Below, piece after piece: positions 44,019 through 52,793 of a DNA stretch of 64,000 nt (positions within the stretch are counted from its first letter, which is position 1; each line of letters starts with the position of its first letter). The stretch lies in the NCBI GenBank assembly GCA_963169325.1, contig CAUJEY010000192.1, positions 1 through 64,000 of the forward strand. Reading direction: 5' to 3'. Origin of the DNA: Bacteroidota bacterium (GTDB lineage: Bacteria > Bacteroidota > Bacteroidia > Chitinophagales > Saprospiraceae). The notes below the pieces were generated by a model. That model worked only from the letters and a program-made list of their open reading frames with translations, was not told the DNA's origin and did no database searches. The position numbers and the translations under genes were made by a program.

Positions 44019-44105
44019 TCAAATGTTCTGTGTCCTCAGGGCATAAACTTTGCGCGCCAGGTAGATGGCCGCAAGCACCAGGGTGTAAGAGAGCGTTGCT
44101 GTCAT
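44019..44105 (-). CDS. Possible 28-residue membrane peptide
   Basis: An ATG at 44105 opens a 28-codon frame: MTATLSYTLVLAAIYLARKV followed by YALRTQNI. One membrane helix is followed by a basic tail. It ends 15 nt before the two-way terminator and 247 nt of gene-free DNA lies upstream, so an independent short transcript is plausible. Size, topology and the terminator parallel the small ORF at 3787. A small RNA with no protein product is an alternative. Confidence 0.35.
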   Translation of the reverse strand: MTATLSYTLVLAAIYLARKVYALRTQNI

Positions 44106-44284
44106 GGTGTGTAAGATTGGTTCGATTAGTTATGGTTGTGTTGTCAGTTGGGCTTTTGATCTGACGCCGCCTGTTTGACAAATGTTGCAGGTAAAAGCAA
44201 GATCGTTCGTAGAACGACACGCCTTTTGAAAACGCTGCCGGCCTGCGCTATTTTTTTAAAATAAACGGTTCAACCGGAACCCCT

Positions 44285-44292
44285 TACTTTTG
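44285..44292 (+). promoter_or_regulatory. Candidate -7 box upstream of nadA
   Basis: TACTTTTG is an exact TAnnTTTG match; a transcript would start about 54 nt before the nadA ATG. No TTTG is seen at the expected -33 position. Confidence 0.3.
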
Positions 44293-44352
44293 TTACTTTA
44301 AAAAGATACCGATCAAAAACCGAATTCCGGGCAAACACTAAACTGCTTTACC

Positions 44353-45372
44353 ATGACTACCGACCTCGCCACTGCCACCCACAAACTCGACCGTACGGGT
44401 TTTCTCGACCTCGATGTAGACCCGGAACTTGATCTCGTCGCCGAAATCCAGCGGTTGAAAAAAGAGAAAAATGCCATCATCCTGGCCCACTATTATCAGG
44501 AGTCCGAAATTCAGGACGTGGCCGATTTTATTGGCGATTCTTTGGGGCTTTCGCAAAAAGCCGCCGAAACCGATGCGGACATCATCGTATTTGCAGGCGT
44601 ACATTTCATGGCCGAAACCGCCAAAATGTTGTCACCCACCAAAAAAGTGCTGTTGCCCGATTTGAAAGCCGGCTGTTCGTTGGCCGACTCCTGTCCGCCA
44701 CACCTGTTCCGCAAATTCAAGGAAAAACACCCCGATCATATCGTGGTGTCGTACATCAACTGCACCGCGGAGTTAAAAACACTGACCGACATCTGCTGTA
44801 CCAGCACGAATGCGCTGGCGATCATCGAGAGTATCCCGAAAGACCAGCCGATTATTTTTGCGCCGGATAAAAACCTGGGGCAGTACCTGATCAAAAAAAC
44901 CGGCCGCGATATGGTGCTATGGAACGGCGCCTGCATGGTACACGAAATTTTCAGCCACGAACGTATTGTGAAATTGAAACTCCGCCACCCGAACGCCAAG
45001 TTCATCGCACATCCGGAGTGCGAACCGCATATCCTTGAAATGGCCGATTTTATCGGTAGCACCACCGGTTTGCTTAAGTACACGATGAACGACGCGGCGC
45101 AGGAATTCATCGTGGCTACCGAGGCCGGCATCTTGCACCAGATGCAAAAGTCCAGCCCGCACAAAACGTTTATTCCGGCGCCGCCGAACAACAATTGCGC
45201 CTGCAACGACTGCCCGCACATGAAGCGCAACACCATGGAAAAACTCTATCTCTGTATGGAATATGAAATGCCGGAGATCATCCTGCCCGATTGGGTAATC
45301 GAACAGGGCGTGAAAAGTATCAACCGGATGATGGAGATTTCGGAAAAAGCCGGCTTGGGGCTCAAAGGATAG
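44353..45372 (+). CDS. nadA: Quinolinate synthase A
   Basis: A 339-residue [4Fe-4S] enzyme of NAD synthesis that condenses iminoaspartate with dihydroxyacetone phosphate. Iron-sulfur ligand regions are GCSLADSC (Cys108, Cys114), NGACMVHE (Cys194) and [10 protein letters not shown] (Cys282-Cys287). [30 protein letters not shown] and the AHPEC motif (219-223) are also in place. No nadB or nadC is adjacent. Confidence 0.95.
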   Translation: MTTDLATATHKLDRTGFLDLDVDPELDLVAEIQRLKKEKNAIILAHYYQESEIQDVADFIGDSLGLSQKAAETDADIIVFAGVHFMAETAKMLSPTKKVLLPDLKAGCSLADSCPPHLFRKFKEKHPDHIVVSYINCTAELKTLTDICCTSTNALAIIESIPKDQPIIFAPDKNLGQYLIKKTGRDMVLWNGACMVHEIFSHERIVKLKLRHPNAKFIAHPECEPHILEMADFIGSTTGLLKYTMNDAAQEFIVATEAGILHQMQKSSPHKTFIPAPPNNNCACNDCPHMKRNTMEKLYLCMEYEMPEIILPDWVIEQGVKSINRMMEISEKAGLGLKG

Positions 45373-45441
45373 GTTTATCTGATCTTCTTGGGAAAAATTC
45401 GTCCACACCAACGCCATCTGCTTCAATCAGCCGTCATTTTT

Positions 45442-46548
45442 TCAAAATAATTTCAGTTGGGGCGACTTGTGCTTTTCGTGCAGTTCCAGGTTATACTTCG
45501 GCATTTGCCTGCCGGCAAAATATTTTTCTTTCGCGAGCCGGAATTGGTCGCGGATGATTTCGGCAATTTTACCTTCGCCGCGCATGCGTACCCCGGAGCG
45601 GGAATCGTTCAGATTCCCCCCGTGTGCGGATCGAATTTTATTCAGCACTTTGTCGGCCCGGTCGGGCATGGTTTTGCGCAGCCAGTCTTCAAATATTTGC
45701 CCTACATCGCCGTTCAGTCGTACCATGGAGTACCCAATGCCCAGAGCGCCGCGGTCGGCCACGGCTTTAGCCATGCTGAAAATTTCGTGTTCGTTGAGGC
45801 CGGGAATGATAGGCGCCAGCATCACAAAAACGGGGACGCCGTTGGCAGTGAGCGTTTCCACGGTTTTCAGGCGTTGTTTTACCGTGGCGGTACGCGGTTC
45901 GAGGAATTGCCGCAGGTCTTCGTTCAGGGTGGTGACACTGATGGCAACGGAGACGAGATTTTCGGCGGCTAATTGTTTTAAAATATCCAGGTCGCGCAGT
46001 ACGAGGCTGTTTTTGGTAATTACGCCCACTGGATTACGGTATTTCCAAAAGACTTCCAAACAGGCGCGGGTGATCCGAAACCGGCGCTCGGCGGGCTGGT
46101 ACACGTCGGTGTTGCCGGCAAACATGACGGGCGCCGCCTGCCAGGATTTTTTTTGCAGTTCTTTCTCCAGCAGTTCGGCGGCGTTGCGTTTGATCAGGAT
46201 TTTTTGCTCAAAATCGAGTCCGGCGCTATATCCCCAGTACGGGTGGGTATTGCGGGCATAACAATAAATACAGCCGTGTTCGCAGCCCTGATAGGGGTTC
46301 ATGCTCCATTCGAGCGGAATATCAGGGCTTTCCACCCGGTTGAGGATGGTTTTAGGGTGTGTTTCGAGGTATTCCGTTTTGAGATCAGGCTCTTCCCAGT
46401 CGGCGGCAGCCAGCGCCCAGTCGACCGGCTGGTCGTCGCGCACGATTTTTTCATATTTGGACGCCGGGTTAATTTGGGCGCCGCGACCGCGGAGAAAAGG
46501 TTGGATTTGTTTCAAAATATCGTTTATTTGCGAACAAAAATAAAACAA
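45442..46548 (-). CDS. PA0069-family radical SAM protein
   Basis: A 368-residue protein related to spore photoproduct lyase-like radical SAM enzymes. The cluster motif is CEHGCIYCYARN (about 89-100, CxxxCxxC), then APVMFAGNTDVYQPAE, PVGVITKNSLVLRDLD and VFVMLAPIIPGLNEHEI. The conserved domain begins at RGRGAQINP, residues 21-29. The longest frame starts with TTG at 46548; another TTG at 46515 fits better with a TATTTTTG -7 box at 46542-46535. There is no in-frame ATG near the start. Function unknown. Confidence 0.82.
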   Translation of the reverse strand: MFYFCSQINDILKQIQPFLRGRGAQINPASKYEKIVRDDQPVDWALAAADWEEPDLKTEYLETHPKTILNRVESPDIPLEWSMNPYQGCEHGCIYCYARNTHPYWGYSAGLDFEQKILIKRNAAELLEKELQKKSWQAAPVMFAGNTDVYQPAERRFRITRACLEVFWKYRNPVGVITKNSLVLRDLDILKQLAAENLVSVAISVTTLNEDLRQFLEPRTATVKQRLKTVETLTANGVPVFVMLAPIIPGLNEHEIFSMAKAVADRGALGIGYSMVRLNGDVGQIFEDWLRKTMPDRADKVLNKIRSAHGGNLNDSRSGVRMRGEGKIAEIIRDQFRLAKEKYFAGRQMPKYNLELHEKHKSPQLKLF

Positions 46549-46587
46549 ATAATTTGTATTTTATCTTAACGCCTCAACTATTTTCCG

Positions 46588-48006
46588 GTGTCTGATGCCT
46601 TGCCGCCGAAATGGCTTCTTTGGAGCTACCTGTCCTTGTTTGCGCTTTTGCCCTGGTCGGTTGAATGGCCGGTCGGCAAAACGTGGAGCCTGAACCTGCC
46701 CGCCGAGCCGTTAATAGCAATTTGCGGACTCGGGGTGCTGACCGCGCTGCTACACAACAGGAAAACAGACTTGTTGCGACGGGCGTCTTTGGCGGTAAAA
46801 ACGCCCTTTTTCCGCTCAAAGCCTCCTGTCGCAACAAGTCTAATACATTTGCCCGGCCTTGCCTGGATTGCCGTCGCCTGGATTGGCTGGCAGGCTATAG
46901 CCGCGATTTTTTCGACCATGCCGCTGGTTTCCTGGAAATACTGGCTGGTGGAAGCCGGGCAATGGGGCGTATTTTTTATGGGGCTGGTGTTGTGGCCCCA
47001 ACTGTGGCCCCGGCTGATCCGGGTCTTTGCGTATTCGTTGTCCGGCATGGCGGTTTATAGCCTGGGGCACCATGCTTTTTACCAGTTCCGGGCCGATCAG
47101 GCTGTGCTGGCGCCTATGCCGTTTTTCGCCGATCATACCGTGTACAGTGCCGTGTTGGTCATGGTTTTACTGGGTTATTGTTTGCCACAAATACTGAATC
47201 CCAAACATGGTTCTTCAACCGGATTTAGAATTGTTGCGCTGGCGGCGCCGGAAACTTCAAACTTCATCCCGAGGCCTCGGGATCAAACTTCAAACTCAAC
47301 GGGATTTAGAATGGTTGCCCTGGCGGTGCCGGCATTGTTTTTCCTGGCCCTTTGTTCCACTTTTTCCCGGGCAGCCTGGGGCAGTCTTCTCGTGGCCGCT
47401 TTTACCGGATTAGCGCTGTATTTTCCCAAACGGTGGCCCTGGTTTTTACTCGTCGGGTTGATGGCGGCAGGCGTTGGGTTTGTTTTCCGGGAAAATATTT
47501 CAGCCCGGTTGTCCGCCGATGTATCTTCTTTGGAACGCCTGAACCGCTATTCCTGCGCCCTTCGTATGGCGAAAGACCGGCCCTGGACGGGTTTCGGTCC
47601 CGGCACGTTCCAGTTTCAATATCTTCCTTATCAACGAACGGCGGAAATTACCCGGATTAGTGTGACGGAACCGATTAGCCGGCGTTGGCCCGGCAACTAC
47701 GGCCGGGGCGGCGGCGCACATTCGGAGTATTTCCAGGCGCTGGCGGAAAAAGGCCTGGCTGGTTTGATCTGCTGGATATTGCTTGTGGCCGGCAGTATGC
47801 TGGTTGGAATAGGCCGCTACCGGCGCGACGGGCAATTATACTGGTTGGCCATAACCCTTAGTTTGCTGAGTTTTTTCCTGCACGGGTTGGTCAATAATTT
47901 TCTGCATGATGCCCGGGTGGGGGCATTGGTGTGGGGGCAAATGGCGGTGCTGGTTTCTCAGTGTCAAAGTAGTATTAACCCGCTATCTTTGCAGCGCTTA
48001 CGCTGA
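46588..48006 (+). CDS. O-antigen ligase family protein with two in-frame insertions
   Basis: A 472-residue polytopic membrane protein with about 12 hydrophobic segments. GFGPGTFQFQYLPYQ and GAHSEYFQALAEKGLAGLICW are the conserved loop and helix of Wzy/O-antigen ligase proteins, which move glycan chains onto lipid carriers. The start is a GTG at 46588. Residues 60-85 are encoded by a palindromic insertion (46767-46841) and residues 211-249 by a direct duplication around a second palindrome (47219-47332). Both keep the frame. The downstream gldG gene starts 24 nt later. Confidence 0.8.
   Translation: MSDALPPKWLLWSYLSLFALLPWSVEWPVGKTWSLNLPAEPLIAICGLGVLTALLHNRKTDLLRRASLAVKTPFFRSKPPVATSLIHLPGLAWIAVAWIGWQAIAAIFSTMPLVSWKYWLVEAGQWGVFFMGLVLWPQLWPRLIRVFAYSLSGMAVYSLGHHAFYQFRADQAVLAPMPFFADHTVYSAVLVMVLLGYCLPQILNPKHGSSTGFRIVALAAPETSNFIPRPRDQTSNSTGFRMVALAVPALFFLALCSTFSRAAWGSLLVAAFTGLALYFPKRWPWFLLVGLMAAGVGFVFRENISARLSADVSSLERLNRYSCALRMAKDRPWTGFGPGTFQFQYLPYQRTAEITRISVTEPISRRWPGNYGRGGGAHSEYFQALAEKGLAGLICWILLVAGSMLVGIGRYRRDGQLYWLAITLSLLSFFLHGLVNNFLHDARVGALVWGQMAVLVSQCQSSINPLSLQRLR
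46767..46841. repeat. In-frame palindromic insertion in the O-antigen ligase gene
   Basis: AGACTTGTTGCGAC (46767-46780) is exactly complementary to GTCGCAACAAGTCT (46828-46841), with shorter GGCGT/ACGCC words inside. The element is translated as polar residues (LLRRASLAVKTPFFRSKPPV) between two membrane helices, unlike the surrounding protein. Confidence 0.75.
47219..47332. repeat. Imperfect 33-bp direct repeat around a palindrome
   Basis: Copies at 47219-47251 and 47300-47332 share GGATTTAGAATnGTTGC and GCCGG and encode TGFRIVALAAP and TGFRMVALAVP. Between them lie AAACTTCAAACTTC words and the perfect palindrome ATCCCGAGGCCTCGGGAT (47266-47283). The spacing is 81 nt, so the frame is preserved. 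Confidence 0.8.
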
Positions 48007-48029
48007 CTGACTAACTACAGACCACTAAA

Positions 48030-49733
48030 ATGGCTCGTTCAAAACGTTCAAGAGATTTGCTGCAATTCGGCTTGTTTTGCGGGATCGTCTTGTTTATCAA
48101 TATTTTAGCCAACAGTTTTTACACCCACTTCGACCTCACGGAGGAAAAACGTTTCACGCTCACCCAGCCCACCCGGGAAATGCTGGAAGGGCTGAAGGAT
48201 CGTATTTACGTCCGGATACTGCTGGAGGGTGAGTTTCCCGCAGGGTTTAAGCGCCTGCAAACGGCTACCCGCGAAATGTTGGACGATTTTCGTTCGGTGA
48301 GCGGCTATATCGACTATCAATTTGAAAATCCCAACGAGGGCAGCACCGACGAGATCAACGCCCGTCGCAAGGCATTGCTCGAAGAAGGGGTTGCGCCCAT
48401 CAACCTGCGCGTGAGCGAACAGGGCGAACGCAAACAACAACTGATTTATCCGGTAGCCGTTTTCCACTTTGGCAGCCGCAAAATACCGGTCAGCTTGCTC
48501 GAAAACCAGTCGCCCACCCTGATGCCCGACGTGGTAGTGAACAATTCGGTCAGTTTGCTGGAGTACAAATTCGCCAACGCCATTAAAAAACTGCTCACCC
48601 CCACGCGGCCGGTTATTCTGTTTACACAGGGCCACGGCGAATTGGACGACATGCAAACCGCCGACCTGGAGCGCAGCCTGTCGCAGTTTTACGAAACCGC
48701 CCGTATACACCTGGATTCGACCATACAGATCAAACCCGACGCCTGCGCCCTGCTCATCGTGGCCAAACCCCGTAGCGAATTTTCAGAACGGGACAAGTTT
48801 AAGATCGACCAATACGTGATGCAGGGCGGGAAAGTGCTCTGGATGATCGATCGCCTGAATGCCAGTTTGGATAGCCTGCGCACGAGACCGCGTTTTGTGC
48901 CCACCGACTACCCCCTGAACCTCGAAGACATGCTGTTCCGGTATGGCGTGCGGCTGCAACCCGACCTGGTGCTGGATATGGAGTGTAGTAAAATTAAATT
49001 GGTGGTGGGGCAAATCGGCAATGCGCCGCAATTCGATGTGTTTCCGTGGTACTACCATCCGGCTGTTTTGCCGACGGGCCGCCACCCCGTGGTGAAAAAC
49101 CTGGATCGCGTGGACCTTCATTTTTGCTCCTCTATCGACACTATTCGCACCAAAACGCCGGTAAACAAAACGATTTTGTTGCGCAGCAGCAGGTATAGCC
49201 GGCTGCAATTCAGCCCCGTGGACCTGAATTTTGAAATGTTGAAATACGATGCGGATCCCGCCGTGTTTAATAAAGGCCCGCAGAACCTGGGGGTGTTGCT
49301 GGAAGGCGTTTTCCCTTCCAACTATGAAAACCGGGTGTCCGAAGAAATGTTTGCCGGGTTAAAACAGGCGGGCATCGAATTTCGCAATGCCAGTGTTCCT
49401 ACCCGCATGATTGTCATCAGCGATGGGGATGTGGCCGCCAACTTCGTGCGGGACCGGGAAAAGCAGGAGTGGTTTCCGCTGGGTTACAACAACTTTGAAA
49501 ATGCGACTTATGCCAACAAGGAATTGATACTCAACGCTATCGAATATCTGGTAGACGCATCGGGCGTGATTGAGGCCCGCTCTAAAGAAGTAAAACTCCG
49601 CCTGCTGGATACGGTGCGTGCCCAGGACGAACAGACGCAGTGGCAGGTGATCAACCTCGGCCTTCCGCTGGTTTTTCTGGGCCTGTTCGGTGTGGTGTTT
49701 TTCTGGCGTCGCAAACGCCGGTATGCCAAATAG
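48030..49733 (+). CDS. gldG: Gliding motility ABC transporter component GldG
   Basis: A 567-residue protein with a membrane helix near each end (about 10-30 and 540-558) and a large periplasmic part. TEEKRFTLTQPTREMLEGL, PVILFTQGHGELDD, ALLIVAKPRSEFSERDKFKI and GGKVLWMIDRLNASLDSL are the conserved blocks of GldG/ABC-type gliding auxiliary proteins. The end ENATYANKELILNAIEYLVD is also typical. GldG works with GldF and GldA; gldF is not in the flanks, where an O-antigen ligase gene lies upstream and the Bat operon is convergent. Confidence 0.9.
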   Translation: MARSKRSRDLLQFGLFCGIVLFINILANSFYTHFDLTEEKRFTLTQPTREMLEGLKDRIYVRILLEGEFPAGFKRLQTATREMLDDFRSVSGYIDYQFENPNEGSTDEINARRKALLEEGVAPINLRVSEQGERKQQLIYPVAVFHFGSRKIPVSLLENQSPTLMPDVVVNNSVSLLEYKFANAIKKLLTPTRPVILFTQGHGELDDMQTADLERSLSQFYETARIHLDSTIQIKPDACALLIVAKPRSEFSERDKFKIDQYVMQGGKVLWMIDRLNASLDSLRTRPRFVPTDYPLNLEDMLFRYGVRLQPDLVLDMECSKIKLVVGQIGNAPQFDVFPWYYHPAVLPTGRHPVVKNLDRVDLHFCSSIDTIRTKTPVNKTILLRSSRYSRLQFSPVDLNFEMLKYDADPAVFNKGPQNLGVLLEGVFPSNYENRVSEEMFAGLKQAGIEFRNASVPTRMIVISDGDVAANFVRDREKQEWFPLGYNNFENATYANKELILNAIEYLVDASGVIEARSKEVKLRLLDTVRAQDEQTQWQVINLGLPLVFLGLFGVVFFWRRKRRYAK

Positions 49734-49751
49734 GTAACCGGCGTAAATAGG

Positions 49752-50477
49752 TTACCAATCCTTTTTCGGTTGGGTTTTGTGTTTGCCGGGATCGAGTTCG
49801 CGGTATTTGCGCGCATTCTTTTGATCCTCCGGACCCACGGCGGTCTCAAGCAGGCGGCGGGCTTGTTCGCGGGTCATGCTGCCGTCGGAGGGTTGTTCTT
49901 CCGGTTGTTGGGGTTGTTCCCGGGGTTGCTGGGATTGTTCCTGCTGCTGTTGTTGGTTGGGCTGCTGTTGTTGGCCGGAGGACTGGTCCTGCTGCGGCTG
50001 GTTTTGCTGCTGTTTTTGTTGCTCTTGTTGTTTTTGCTGCTCCTGCTGTTGTTGCCACTGCTTCTTTGCCATTTGCAGGTTTACCTTCGTATCCACATCG
50101 CCGGGGCGCAGGCGCAGGCTGTTCTCGTAGGCATTTAAGGCTTCTTTGTATTTCTGTTGTTTAAAAAAGGTGTTGCCGAGGTTGTGGAACGCATCGGCGC
50201 GGACAGCCGGATCTTTAGCCGATTTGGCCGCCTGCTCAAAATAGCTTTCCGAAGCGGCATAATTCCCCTGTTGATAAATGGCATTGCCAGTGTTGTACTG
50301 AACGGCCGGATCGTTTTCTTTTTGCTGACCGGCCTGGCGGTAGGCTTCTTCCGCTTCGCGGTATTTGGCATTTTGATATTCCCGATCGCCCTGCCGCAGT
50401 AATTGGTGGGCCGATTGAGCGATTACAGATTTGCCGGCCGGCACAAGGAGAAAAGCGAAAAACAACGTGCGCATCAT
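49752..50477 (-). CDS. batC: TPR protein BatC
   Basis: A 241-residue exported protein, last gene of the Bat operon. A signal peptide (1-20) precedes TPR units (QLLRQGDREYQNAKYREAEE, YNTGNAIYQQGNYAASESYF, NLGNTFFKQQKYKEALNAYE), followed by a long Gln-rich tract (about 148-200) and MTREQARRLLETAVGPEDQ. TPR plus this C-terminal element is the BatC/BatE plan. ATGs at 50477 and 50474 are both possible. Confidence 0.85.
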   Translation of the reverse strand: MMRTLFFAFLLVPAGKSVIAQSAHQLLRQGDREYQNAKYREAEEAYRQAGQQKENDPAVQYNTGNAIYQQGNYAASESYFEQAAKSAKDPAVRADAFHNLGNTFFKQQKYKEALNAYENSLRLRPGDVDTKVNLQMAKKQWQQQQEQQKQQEQQKQQQNQPQQDQSSGQQQQPNQQQQQEQSQQPREQPQQPEEQPSDGSMTREQARRLLETAVGPEDQKNARKYRELDPGKHKTQPKKDW

Positions 50478-50545
50478 AAAATTTGCATTTTAAAAACAGG
50501 AATCGGGGAAACAACGGTAAAACTGGAAGGATTCATTTACCCGGT

Positions 50546-51550
50546 TTACTTTTTTCGCCACACCAACCACGCTTCCAGGGCCAGTAATAAAAACGCTGGC
50601 AACAAAAACCACTGAAAATACGACTCGTATTCGGCAAAAGAACGCACTTCCACTTCGCGTTTTTGCAAGCGCTGCACCTCCCGGCGAATAGCAGCCACAG
50701 CGGCATCACCCTGCGACAACTGATACGGCACTCCGCCGCCGGAGGCCGTGAGTTTTTGCAGCAGCGATTGATCCAGGCGCGTGCGCACGATTTCGCCTTG
50801 CTCATCGCGTTTGAACAGGTCGCTGCCCCCTGCGCTGCCCAAAGGGATCGGCCCGCCTGCCTCGGTACCTGCGCCTACGGCAAAAACGATAATCCCATCG
50901 CCATACGCCCGGGCGGCGCGATCAACAGCATCCTGATCGTGGTCTTCCCCATCGGTGATCAAAACAATCGCCCGGCCGCCGCCCGGCTCGGTGCCGAAGG
51001 ATTTGGACGCCAGATCGATGGCCGGCGCCAGGGCGGTACCCTGGACGGAAATCAGATCGGGGCCGGCATCGGTAATAAACATATTGGCTGCGGTATAATC
51101 GGTGGAAAGCGGCATTTGCTGGAAGGCGTCTCCGGCAAAAAAGATCAACCCGATACGCTCGCCCTCCAAGGCTTTCACCAACTTCCGGGCAAATGATTTA
51201 GCCAGTTCCAGCCGGCTGGGCGCCACATCTTCCGCCAACATGCTCTGCGAGATGTCCAATGCGATAAACACATCCGCGCTTTTTTGGACGGCCGTTTGTT
51301 TTTTGGCGCCCGCCTGCGGATTGGCCCAGGCAATGGCCAGCAATCCGACAGCCACTACGAACAAACCGTTTTTAGCAAAAAAACGCCCCGCCGACCAGCC
51401 CGGCAGCAGCCGTTGCACCGAAGCCGCCACCCCTACCCGCGCCAACGCGCGCCGGCGCCACCAGCCATAACCGGCCATCAGCGCTACCAGAACCGGCACG
51501 GCCCACAGCAGATTTAAAAAATACGGATGCTCAAAGCGGACAAAGGGCAT
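50546..51550 (-). CDS. batB: vWA domain protein BatB
   Basis: A 334-residue membrane protein. Membrane helices (about 11-30, 60-77 and at the C-terminus, LLPAFLLLALEAWLVW) bracket a vWA domain with MIDAS DISQSM at 98-103, Thr and Asp ligands in STDYTAANM and LITDGEDHD. Bat proteins are thought to support stress tolerance through metal-dependent protein contacts with the MoxR AAA+ ATPase. It follows batA after the octamer array. Confidence 0.88.
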   Translation of the reverse strand: MPFVRFEHPYFLNLLWAVPVLVALMAGYGWWRRRALARVGVAASVQRLLPGWSAGRFFAKNGLFVVAVGLLAIAWANPQAGAKKQTAVQKSADVFIALDISQSMLAEDVAPSRLELAKSFARKLVKALEGERIGLIFFAGDAFQQMPLSTDYTAANMFITDAGPDLISVQGTALAPAIDLASKSFGTEPGGGRAIVLITDGEDHDQDAVDRAARAYGDGIIVFAVGAGTEAGGPIPLGSAGGSDLFKRDEQGEIVRTRLDQSLLQKLTASGGGVPYQLSQGDAAVAAIRREVQRLQKREVEVRSFAEYESYFQWFLLPAFLLLALEAWLVWRKK

Positions 51551-51560
51551 GGTTTACGTA

Positions 51561-51803
51561 GTGTTTTAGTGTTTTGGTGTTTTAGTGTTTGGGTGTTTTA
51601 GTGCCTCGGTGTTTTAGTGTTTGGGGGTTTTAGTGTTTGGGTGTTTTAGTGTTTGGGGGTTTTAGTGTTTGGGTGTTTTAGTGCCTCGGTGTTTTAGTGT
51701 TTTAGTGTTTGCGTATTTTAGTGGGGATGGGAACCCTACGATTGCCCGCAAACACTAAAACACGCAAACACTAAAACACTAAAACACCGAGGCACCAAAA
51801 CAC
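51561..51803. repeat. Octamer array GTGTTTTA with complementary arm
   Basis: Twenty octamers, mostly GTGTTTTA alternating with GTGTTTGG or GTGCCTCG, run at 51561-51723. A shorter complementary arm of CAAACACTAAAACAC words occupies 51748-51803. It splits batA from batB inside what is normally one continuous operon and could attenuate transcription into batB and batC. Confidence 0.9.
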
Positions 51804-52793
51804 TCAAATCGTCACCGACCGCAACAACGTCCAGCGCAGCAGGGATTCCAGCAGCAGCAAAACGACGGCGACGCCCACAAACCAGTAGAAAAAATCGGTT
51901 TGATGGCGAATAACGGTGACTTCTATTTTAGTTTTTTCCAGTTGATCTATTTCGCTGTAAATACCCTGCAACTCTTCCTCCGACCAGGCGCGGTAAAATT
52001 TGCCGCCGGTCATAGAGGCCATTTCGCCCAAAAGTTCGGTATTAAACTCCATTTGCCGTGGCGCATAGTCATAACTGCCGTCGGGATTGCGGCGGGCTGG
52101 CGACATAACGATGCCGTTGGTGCCGATACCCACTGTGTACACGCGGATACTGAGCTTTTGCGCAATTTCAGCGGCTTTTAAGGGAGAGATGTAGCCGGCG
52201 TTGCTTTCCCCGTCGGTGAGTAAAATCACGACTTTACTCTTGGATGGACTGTCTTTCAGGCGGTTGACGGCTGTCGCCAATCCCATACCGACGGCGGTGC
52301 CGTCTTCCAGGCGACCTACCTGCAAATCGCGCAGAAACTGCTGCACCACGCGCCGGTCGGTGGTCAGCGGGCATTGGGTGAAGGCTTCGGCAGAGAAGGC
52401 TACCAACCCCAGGCGGTCGTAGGGGCGGTTTTCCACAAAATTGGCCGCCACCTGTTTAGCCACCGTCAGGCGATCCGGCTCGAAATCGCGGCTCAACATA
52501 CTGGGGGAAATATCGAGGGCCAGCATGATATCTACCGCGTCGGCTTTTATTTTTTGCTCTTCCCAAAGTTCTTGCGGACGCGCCATAGCCAGGGCGAGCA
52601 GGGCCAGGGCGGTCCAGCGCATACCCGGCAGCCATCGGCGCGCCCATACCCGCCAGGTAATGCCGCCTTTGAGTGCCTCGCGGTCGGGCATAAGCAACAC
52701 GAGTAGTTCCTGTTTCCCGGCCCGGCGCCGGCGCCAGGCGAGAAGCGGCAATAAAAGCAGCAACAATAGCCAGATCGGTTGGGCGAGAATCAC
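51804..52793 (-). CDS. batA: vWA domain protein BatA
   Basis: A 329-residue membrane protein with helices at 5-19, 58-70 and the C-terminus. The vWA domain has MIDAS DISPSM at 93-98, the Thr site near PLTTDRRVV and LLTDGESNAG. It starts with GTG at 52793; the codon overlaps the upstream gene's TGA as GTGA, so the two are translationally coupled. The ADAVDIMLALDIS strand and EMASMTGGKFYRAWSEEEL are typical of BatA. Confidence 0.9.
   Translation of the reverse strand: MILAQPIWLLLLLLLPLLAWRRRRAGKQELLVLLMPDREALKGGITWRVWARRWLPGMRWTALALLALAMARPQELWEEQKIKADAVDIMLALDISPSMLSRDFEPDRLTVAKQVAANFVENRPYDRLGLVAFSAEAFTQCPLTTDRRVVQQFLRDLQVGRLEDGTAVGMGLATAVNRLKDSPSKSKVVILLTDGESNAGYISPLKAAEIAQKLSIRVYTVGIGTNGIVMSPARRNPDGSYDYAPRQMEFNTELLGEMASMTGGKFYRAWSEEELQGIYSEIDQLEKTKIEVTVIRHQTDFFYWFVGVAVVLLLLESLLRWTLLRSVTI

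Noticed and set aside
49770-50138. Leu-rich plus-strand open frame
   Set aside because: It is the antisense of the Gln-rich tract of batC.
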